DNA of 64,000 bases, taken from contig NZ_AP021875.1 in assembly GCF_009688965.1 (NCBI RefSeq), positions 7,173,001 to 7,237,000 on the forward strand, written 5' to 3'. Source of the stretch: Desulfosarcina widdelii (GTDB taxonomy: Bacteria; Desulfobacterota; Desulfobacteria; Desulfobacterales; Desulfosarcinaceae). Below the pieces are notes generated by a model. The model had not been told where the DNA came from. It saw nothing but the letters and a program-made list of their open reading frames with translations, and made no database searches. Below are positions 58,928 to 64,000 of this stretch, one piece after another. The stretch's first letter is position 1; the number at the start of each line of letters is the position of its first letter. Made by a program: the position numbers and the translations under genes.

Positions 58928-60010
58928 ATGACGACTCTTTCACAAAAGAAACAAGAATCTCCGGACCGGCGTTCGCGAATCGTCGGGGCGATGCTGGGCG
59001 GCGCAGTGGGCGACGCCCTGGGGGGGCCGGTGGCCTTTATGGATATCGCAGCCATTCGGGATCGGTACGGTAAGGCCGGTATTTATCGAATGGAGGCGGC
59101 CTACGGACGCAGGGGAGCCATTACCGACCATACCCGCATGGCCCTGTTTACGGCCGAAGGGTTGATTCTCTCGCAGGTTCGCCAGGAATATGCCTGTGGG
59201 GAGCTTGCTGCGACGGCCCTGTACCATGCCTATCTGCGCTGGCTGATCACCCAGGATAGCAACGACCAGAGGGAACTCGTCAGGCAGCATGGCTCCTGTG
59301 CGGTGGTTGACGGCGTTCTCGCCGGGTATCGGGAACTGTCCGCAGGGCGGTCGCCCTGCCGGAGCTGTTTGTCCGCGCTGCGGTCGGGAAAAATGGGGAC
59401 CATGGATCGGCCCGTCAACTACAGCAGGGGCTGCAGCGGATTAACGCGGGTGGCGCCGGTTGGCCTGATATATGTGGATGCCCGCAAGGCCTTTGACCTG
59501 GGCTGCACGTCTGCGGCCATTACCCATGGCCATCCAGGCGGTTATCTGGCGGCAGGCTTTCTGGCCGCCCTTTTGCCCCACCTCGTATCGGGGGGTTCCC
59601 TGAGCGATGCGATGGCTGATGCGACCGGCATTCTGACCACTTACAACGGCCATGGGAAGTGCCTGCAGGCGGTCGAAAAGGCAGTGGAATGGTCCCATCG
59701 CCGGCAACCTGTCACGCCGGAAGTTTTGGCCGCTCTTGGGGAAGGTCATATGGCCGAAGAGGCGCTGGCCATCGGGCTGCTTGCTGCACTGGCCGCAGAC
59801 CGGGATTTTCGGCAGGGGGTGCTGGCGGCCGTCAACCACTCCGGGAACAGCGGCGCCACCGCTGCCATTGCCGGTATGATTCTCGGCGCCGGCTGCGGAG
59901 TCGACGAGATTCCGGACGAATGGCTGGCGGAGCTGGAGTTGAAGGGCCTGATCGAGGAGACGGCCATGGATCTCTTCGATCAGGTGAAATCGAAATTGGG
60001 GCAGGCGTAG
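58928..60010 (+). CDS. ADP-ribosylglycohydrolase-fold protein with altered metal site
   Basis: A 360-residue protein of the ARH/DraG fold: RIVGAMLGGAVGDALGGPV at the N-terminus, ITDHTRMALFTAEGLI near 64, THGHPGGYLAAGFLAAL near 197, and VNHSGNSGATAAIAGMILGA near 300. Active family members bind two Mg ions through TDD near the N-terminus and GDSDS/T near the C-terminus; here these read TDH and GNSGA, so several acidic ligands are lost. It may have changed metal use or be an ADP-ribose-binding protein without hydrolase activity. The next gene is a flavin-reductase-like protein 32 nt downstream. Confidence 0.82.
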   Translation: MTTLSQKKQESPDRRSRIVGAMLGGAVGDALGGPVAFMDIAAIRDRYGKAGIYRMEAAYGRRGAITDHTRMALFTAEGLILSQVRQEYACGELAATALYHAYLRWLITQDSNDQRELVRQHGSCAVVDGVLAGYRELSAGRSPCRSCLSALRSGKMGTMDRPVNYSRGCSGLTRVAPVGLIYVDARKAFDLGCTSAAITHGHPGGYLAAGFLAALLPHLVSGGSLSDAMADATGILTTYNGHGKCLQAVEKAVEWSHRRQPVTPEVLAALGEGHMAEEALAIGLLAALAADRDFRQGVLAAVNHSGNSGATAAIAGMILGAGCGVDEIPDEWLAELELKGLIEETAMDLFDQVKSKLGQA

Positions 60011-60042
60011 GACCGTCTATTTCAATGCACAAAGGAAAAATG

Positions 60043-60516
60043 ATGAACCCGGACGTTCTGAGCAATATGGCCCACATGACCTATGGGATCTATGTACTGA
60101 CCACCCGGTCCGAGGAAACCATCAACGGTATGATTGCCTCCTGGGTGAGCCAGGTCTCTTTCGATCCGCCGCTAATCATGGCGGCGCTCCACCCCAACCG
60201 CTATTCCCATGGACTGATTGAGAAAAGCGGCCATTTCGCCTTGCACAGTCTCCACCGAGCCCAAAAAGACCTGCTGGGACGCTTTAAGGGGCCGGACCCC
60301 GCCGCGAAATTTGACGGTTTGTCCTGGCGCGACGGAATAACCGGCAGCCCGATTCTGGCGGATTGCATCGGCGCCATGGAGTGCCGCGTTGTACGAACCC
60401 TGGCCCCGGGCAATCACACCCTATTCATAGGTGAGGTAGTCAACGCGGTTTTCAACGGGGAAAAGACGCCGCTTTGCACCCTGGATTATTCCGGCTGTTA
60501 TCTGGGAAAAGCTTAG
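60043..60516 (+). CDS. Flavin reductase-like FMN-binding protein
   Basis: A 157-residue flavin reductase-domain protein. Typical segments are MTYGIYVLTTRSEETINGMI, ASWVSQVSFDPPLIMAALHP near 35 and HTLFIGEVVNAVFN near 130. ATG 60043 is chosen (GGA 6 nt upstream); ATG 60025 would add six residues. Such proteins bind FMN and can reduce flavin, rubredoxin or O2. It is probably in one operon with the upstream gene. Confidence 0.85.
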   Translation: MNPDVLSNMAHMTYGIYVLTTRSEETINGMIASWVSQVSFDPPLIMAALHPNRYSHGLIEKSGHFALHSLHRAQKDLLGRFKGPDPAAKFDGLSWRDGITGSPILADCIGAMECRVVRTLAPGNHTLFIGEVVNAVFNGEKTPLCTLDYSGCYLGKA

Positions 60517-60531
60517 CGCAGGCGGCCCGGC

Positions 60532-61869
60532 CTACAGGTTCTGTGGGGACAGGATCATTTCCCGGTTGTTCAGCATCAGCTTGCCGTCGATGGTTTCGGC
60601 CGCGTGGACCAGGTTGCCCCCATCTTTCACGAAGAGACCGGTCTGCATGCCGGGGTACAACGGAGTGACCAGTTTCGGGTCTTCACCGACCAGGTTCGCA
60701 GGCAGGCTGAGATCCGATTTCAGATAGAAAATTTCGAACAGCAGTTCCGGCTGGCTGACAACAGGTGCGAATTGCATGAACGTCATGTCCTTGAGCAGGC
60801 GCAGGGTCACATCGCCCTTGATCTGCCCATCACCGAGTTGGACGTCCAGGTCCGAGACCTTGAATTCTAGTCCCTGCTTTAACAATTTTTCATAGGCGGC
60901 GATCATCTGAAGGCCTACCGCCGCCATCTGCTTTTTCATGGCTTCCCCGACCTCCTCGGCGTTAGCATCCATGGCGGCCATGCTGCCCAGCACCTGGCTC
61001 ATGTTCCGGGTATACATCTGCATGAACGTCTCGTACCCTTCGACGTCCAGGCCGCTGGTGGCCAGGCGGACGGAGGCGCTGTCGACCGTTTGCTGATCGG
61101 TTTTCATACCATCGATGGAAAACAGCGCCTCGCCGTTGATTTTCGAGCGATCTTCGTTCAGACCAAGAAGGTAGCTGCCCTTCATCTCTTTCATTTCGAA
61201 CGAATTGTCCTTTTCGCGAAGATTGACATCGCGCATTGCGAAGCTGAAATCCCCGTTCCAGATAAATGTGGTGAAACGGGTCAGCGCCGATTCCAACGAG
61301 ATTTTACCGATGGATACGACTTCGCCGGCCGACAAACCTGCCCAATTGCCCGATGAAGTGAAGTGCTTCAGTTCACGGTCCGTTTTCGTGACCATGCTGC
61401 CAGCCTGAATATCGATGGTTTCGTTGTCGAGGACAACCGAAAACGGATCCAGCGCGACCGTACTCTCGATGCTTCCCGTAAGACCATAGCGGGTCGTGAT
61501 ATGGACCGGATCTCGGCCCTGGAGCTTTTCGGCCACAAACGCTGCATACCAGGGGTTTTCCAAGAGGCTGGTGGTAGACACAACACCGGCGAATCCATGT
61601 TTGGCGGTATCTTTGAAAATGACTTCGTTGATCGGATAGATGTTCTTGAGTGCGCCAAGGTCGATCTTCCACTCGATATCCGATGCCAAATACCCCCGGT
61701 GGTAATCGACGATTTCAAGCGAATAGCCGGCGCCGGTATCGGCATACAGTGCATTTAAGTCCGTAAACGCTTGACGGACGGTTTTTTCCATGACCAGACC
61801 GCTTGCGAGGGGGATGCACACCACTCCTGCAATGATTACTGCCAGCATCGCGACGATTGCTTTTTTCAT
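60532..61869 (-). CDS. DUF945 (YdgA-like) envelope protein
   Basis: A 445-residue protein with an N-terminal signal/anchor helix (residues 3-24, IVAMLAVIIAGVVCIPLASG) and the DUF945 pattern: EKTVRQAFTDLNALYADTGA, LEIVDYHRGYLASDIEWKID, and GDVTLRLLKDMTFMQFAPVV near the C-terminus. The rest is a long beta-rich domain expected in the periplasm. GAGGAG lies upstream of ATG 61869. The function of this family is not established. Convergent with the flavin reductase gene (15-nt gap). Confidence 0.8.
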   Translation of the reverse strand: MKKAIVAMLAVIIAGVVCIPLASGLVMEKTVRQAFTDLNALYADTGAGYSLEIVDYHRGYLASDIEWKIDLGALKNIYPINEVIFKDTAKHGFAGVVSTTSLLENPWYAAFVAEKLQGRDPVHITTRYGLTGSIESTVALDPFSVVLDNETIDIQAGSMVTKTDRELKHFTSSGNWAGLSAGEVVSIGKISLESALTRFTTFIWNGDFSFAMRDVNLREKDNSFEMKEMKGSYLLGLNEDRSKINGEALFSIDGMKTDQQTVDSASVRLATSGLDVEGYETFMQMYTRNMSQVLGSMAAMDANAEEVGEAMKKQMAAVGLQMIAAYEKLLKQGLEFKVSDLDVQLGDGQIKGDVTLRLLKDMTFMQFAPVVSQPELLFEIFYLKSDLSLPANLVGEDPKLVTPLYPGMQTGLFVKDGGNLVHAAETIDGKLMLNNREMILSPQNL

Positions 61870-62271
61870 AGATGCTCCTCAGCCCGAATAATGAACCTGA
61901 TTAATGAGTTGGTTTTGGGAAATCCGGTTTCGTTTCCCGCATGCCTGTGGATCGATAAATGATGGAAAGCAAATTTCATGCGCTGTTTTGGGAATATCGG
62001 TTCCACTGCTGCCGGTTTCGCCTTTTTGGGTAAAAGAAATTGGATTCTCTGAGCGAGCCAAGGGAAATAAAAGTCGCCTGCTTGGTTAACCGACATTGGA
62101 TGTAACAAAAAGTGTCAAAATTTTGCCGATTTTCGTCTATTCCACGAGCCGCTGGAGATATATGCCAGCGACTGAAGGAAGCTCCTGTGGTCCAGGCTAA
62201 ATCTTATTTTTCCATATCTTCGAAAAAGATCCTGCAAAGAAGACATCCGCCAGTCTCTTTTCCCCCTGCAT
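61870..62271. other. Intergenic region between DUF945 and the final sensor gene
   Basis: About 400 bp with only short frames lacking motifs. Its right edge is the sigma-28-like promoter at 62272. Confidence 0.4.
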
Positions 62272-62298
62272 TCAAGTTTAACAACCATTTGCCGAAAT
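62272..62298 (+). promoter_or_regulatory. Candidate sigma-28 (FliA) promoter of the Cache-PAS sensor
   Basis: TCAAGTTT (62272-62279), an 11-nt spacer and GCCGAAAT (62291-62298): 13 of 16 consensus positions. The start codon at 62323 is only 25 nt downstream. Confidence 0.5.
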
Positions 62299-62322
62299 AA
62301 ACGTATCTGAGGGAAAGAACCT

Positions 62323-64000
62323 ATGGACACTGCCGAAAGTATATATAAACCAAGTTTTATCAAGACGATACGCCAATGGGTGATTATATCCCTGATCCTT
62401 TTGGCGGCCATCTTGTTTTTTACTCACACCATAAAAAGCACGCTCGAGGCCGAATCCCAAGCCAGAGAAATACGGACCCGCTATATCGAGGCTCAGCGGG
62501 CACTCATCACCTACGAGGGCAACAGCGTTGGCAGAATCATCGATTATGAAATCGAAAAATCACTTCAGGAGGCCAAGGACAAAATTAAAAGTCGGGTGTA
62601 TGAGGCCTATTCCATCGCGCTGAATCTTTATGAACAAAATGTCGGAAGCAAATCGGACCAGGAAATAAAAAAACTGGTCATCGATGCGCTGAGACCCATC
62701 CGTTTCAGTCAGGGAAGCGGCTACTATTTCATGACCGATTTAAACGGGATTTCGAAGCTGTTACCCATCGATCCCAGTCTGGAAGGAACCAGTATCATCG
62801 ATTCCCGGGATATTCGAGGTAAGTATCTTATCCGGAACGCGATAGCGATCGCTAAAAACCAGGGTGAAGGTTTCAATCATTACTACTGGACCAAACCGAA
62901 TCAGGGAGATCGGGAGTTCGAGAAGATTTCCTATATCAAACGGTTTGAACCGTTTGACTGGTATATCGGAACCGGCATTTATCTTGATTTTATCGAGGCC
63001 AGGACCAAAGCGGCGGTATCGCGTTACGTGGATTCCAATCGCTTCGGGGCCAACGAGCAGGGCTACGCGTTCGTCATCGAGCTGTTGAACATCAACGGTG
63101 GTAAAAATTTCGGCAGGATGTTCGCCAATCCCAATAGGCCTGATATTATCGGAAAATTAATCTCCGACGATGTCAAGGACGCCAAAGGCAAGATGTTTCG
63201 AAAAGAGTATTTAAAAGGCTTGCGCGAAAACGGCGAGTGCTATGTGGACTACTGGTACCATAAGATCGACCATACGGAAGCGAGTCCCAAGATCAGCTTC
63301 CTCAAGCTTGCCGGTAATGGCCGTTTCATCGTCGCCGCCGGTGTGTACCTGGATGACGTTGAAGATGAAATCAGGCGCATGCATGCGGACATGAAAATCA
63401 GGCTTCGACGGGACCTTTTCGTCATCATCTTGATTTTTATGCCGGCCATTATCAGTGCCATAGCGCTGTTCAACGTCATGAGCAGAAGGCTCAAGTCTGA
63501 CTTCGACCTTTTCGTCGATTTTTTTAAGCGGGCTGCCGTAACTTCGAAATTTATCGATCAGGACAAAGTCCGGTTTAACGAACTCGACCAACTCGCCGGA
63601 TATGCCAATTGGATGCTAACCAGGAAAACGGAAGTTGAAGATGCCCTGAGAAGGAAACATGCGCATCTGGAACACTGGGTTTCCGAACAGAAAAGGACGG
63701 CGGGAGAACTTCGAAAAAGCGAGGAAAAATACCGTATATTGGTCGAGAACGCCAATGATGCCATTTTCATCAATCAGGATGGCATGTTGAAGTTCTGCAA
63801 TCCCTTCACGGAAAAACTGACCGGTTACTCAAAAGAGGAACTGATGGTCATGCCGCTGTCGGAACTTGTGCATCCGGACGACCGCGATGATGTCAGGGCG
63901 CTGCATGAAACATGGCTGTCGGACAGGCAACCGGCATTTTCGGATCAGCCCTTCAGACTCGTCCGCCAGGACGGTCGCACCGTATGGGTTCAAGCCGGCA
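62323..64000 (+). CDS. Double-Cache PAS sensor protein, truncated by window end
   Basis: The frame is open from ATG 62323 (GAGGG 9 nt upstream) to the window edge, 559 residues so far. TM1 at about 18-38; two Cache units outside (GSGYYFMTDLNGISKLLPID with FDWYIGTGIYLDF near 220, and NEQGYAFVIELLNINGGKNF with GRFIVAAGVYLDD near 345); TM2 at about 365-387 (FVIILIFMPAIISAIALFNV); a coiled coil (LEHWVSEQKRTAGELRKSEE); and a PAS domain (KYRILVENANDAIFINQDGM to VRQDGRTVWVQAG). The output domain, probably a histidine kinase or GGDEF/EAL, is outside the window. Confidence 0.85.
   Translation, partial: MDTAESIYKPSFIKTIRQWVIISLILLAAILFFTHTIKSTLEAESQAREIRTRYIEAQRALITYEGNSVGRIIDYEIEKSLQEAKDKIKSRVYEAYSIALNLYEQNVGSKSDQEIKKLVIDALRPIRFSQGSGYYFMTDLNGISKLLPIDPSLEGTSIIDSRDIRGKYLIRNAIAIAKNQGEGFNHYYWTKPNQGDREFEKISYIKRFEPFDWYIGTGIYLDFIEARTKAAVSRYVDSNRFGANEQGYAFVIELLNINGGKNFGRMFANPNRPDIIGKLISDDVKDAKGKMFRKEYLKGLRENGECYVDYWYHKIDHTEASPKISFLKLAGNGRFIVAAGVYLDDVEDEIRRMHADMKIRLRRDLFVIILIFMPAIISAIALFNVMSRRLKSDFDLFVDFFKRAAVTSKFIDQDKVRFNELDQLAGYANWMLTRKTEVEDALRRKHAHLEHWVSEQKRTAGELRKSEEKYRILVENANDAIFINQDGMLKFCNPFTEKLTGYSKEELMVMPLSELVHPDDRDDVRALHETWLSDRQPAFSDQPFRLVRQDGRTVWVQAG

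Overview
The window looks like chromosomal DNA from a strictly anaerobic, motile Desulfobacterota (Deltaproteobacteria), probably a Desulfobacterales-type sulfate reducer close to Desulfosarcina or Desulfococcus. The evidence is an HdrA/MvhD electron-transfer pair read through in-frame UGA (selenocysteine) codons, a ferredoxin-dependent 2-oxoacid oxidoreductase next to an acyl-CoA dehydrogenase resembling the non-decarboxylating glutaryl-CoA dehydrogenase, siroheme-dependent heme synthesis (ahbC, hemB, ahbD), DapL/LysA lysine synthesis, and many chemoreceptors. No rRNA, tRNA, CRISPR array, integrase or insertion sequence was found. The genus is inferred; no database search was possible.

Layout. 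1-4011: two adjacent selenoproteins, HdrA and an MvhD-ferredoxin fusion. 4094-7000: TetR regulator, a divergent membrane protein, a LexA-like S24 domain without its DNA-binding half, GNAT and a DUF2080-like protein. 7230-18255: a chemoreceptor with C-terminal hemerythrin, a membrane signalling protein, a GntR-regulated 2-oxoacid catabolic operon, and a chemoreceptor with duplicated Cache domain. 18410-28470: accessory and biosynthetic genes (HesA/MoaD pair, AEC transporter, sugar epimerase, lysA, dapL, Lrp regulator, crcB/DUF190, DDAH-like hydrolase).

28810-51073 is the most distinctive part: a chemosensory and motility-signalling supercluster. The forward run holds an MCP, a zinc-ribbon/receiver/degenerate CheB, CheW, CheY, a giant CheA with a perfect 770-bp internal duplication, a PATAN-receiver-degenerate CheB, a zinc-ribbon ParA ATPase, a HAMP-only membrane protein, a TauE-like permease and a complete ABC importer with membrane-tethered binding protein. 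Several of these genes overlap by a few bases. Beside it, in the opposite direction, lie an MglA-like GTPase, a roadblock protein and a helical protein, then two PilZ proteins, and then a reverse operon with an AMIN-domain protein, a TPR/cNMP/PilZ protein and a MinD-like ATPase. There is no CheR here and both CheB-like proteins have lost catalytic residues. I infer a pathway controlling cell polarity or surface motility (MglA, PATAN and PilZ outputs) rather than classical adaptive flagellar chemotaxis.

51224-56413: a reverse operon with a ClpX-like unfoldase, AhbC, HemB and AhbD. 56599-62300: PHP phosphoesterase, HD/zinc-ribbon protein, ADP-ribosylglycohydrolase-like protein with a broken metal site, flavin reductase and a DUF945 protein. 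62323-end: a double-Cache PAS sensor cut by the window edge. Four sensory genes have sigma-28 (FliA)-like promoter sequences with the same 11-nt spacer, suggesting that they share the motility regulon. Three copies of a palindromic intergenic repeat are scattered through the window.
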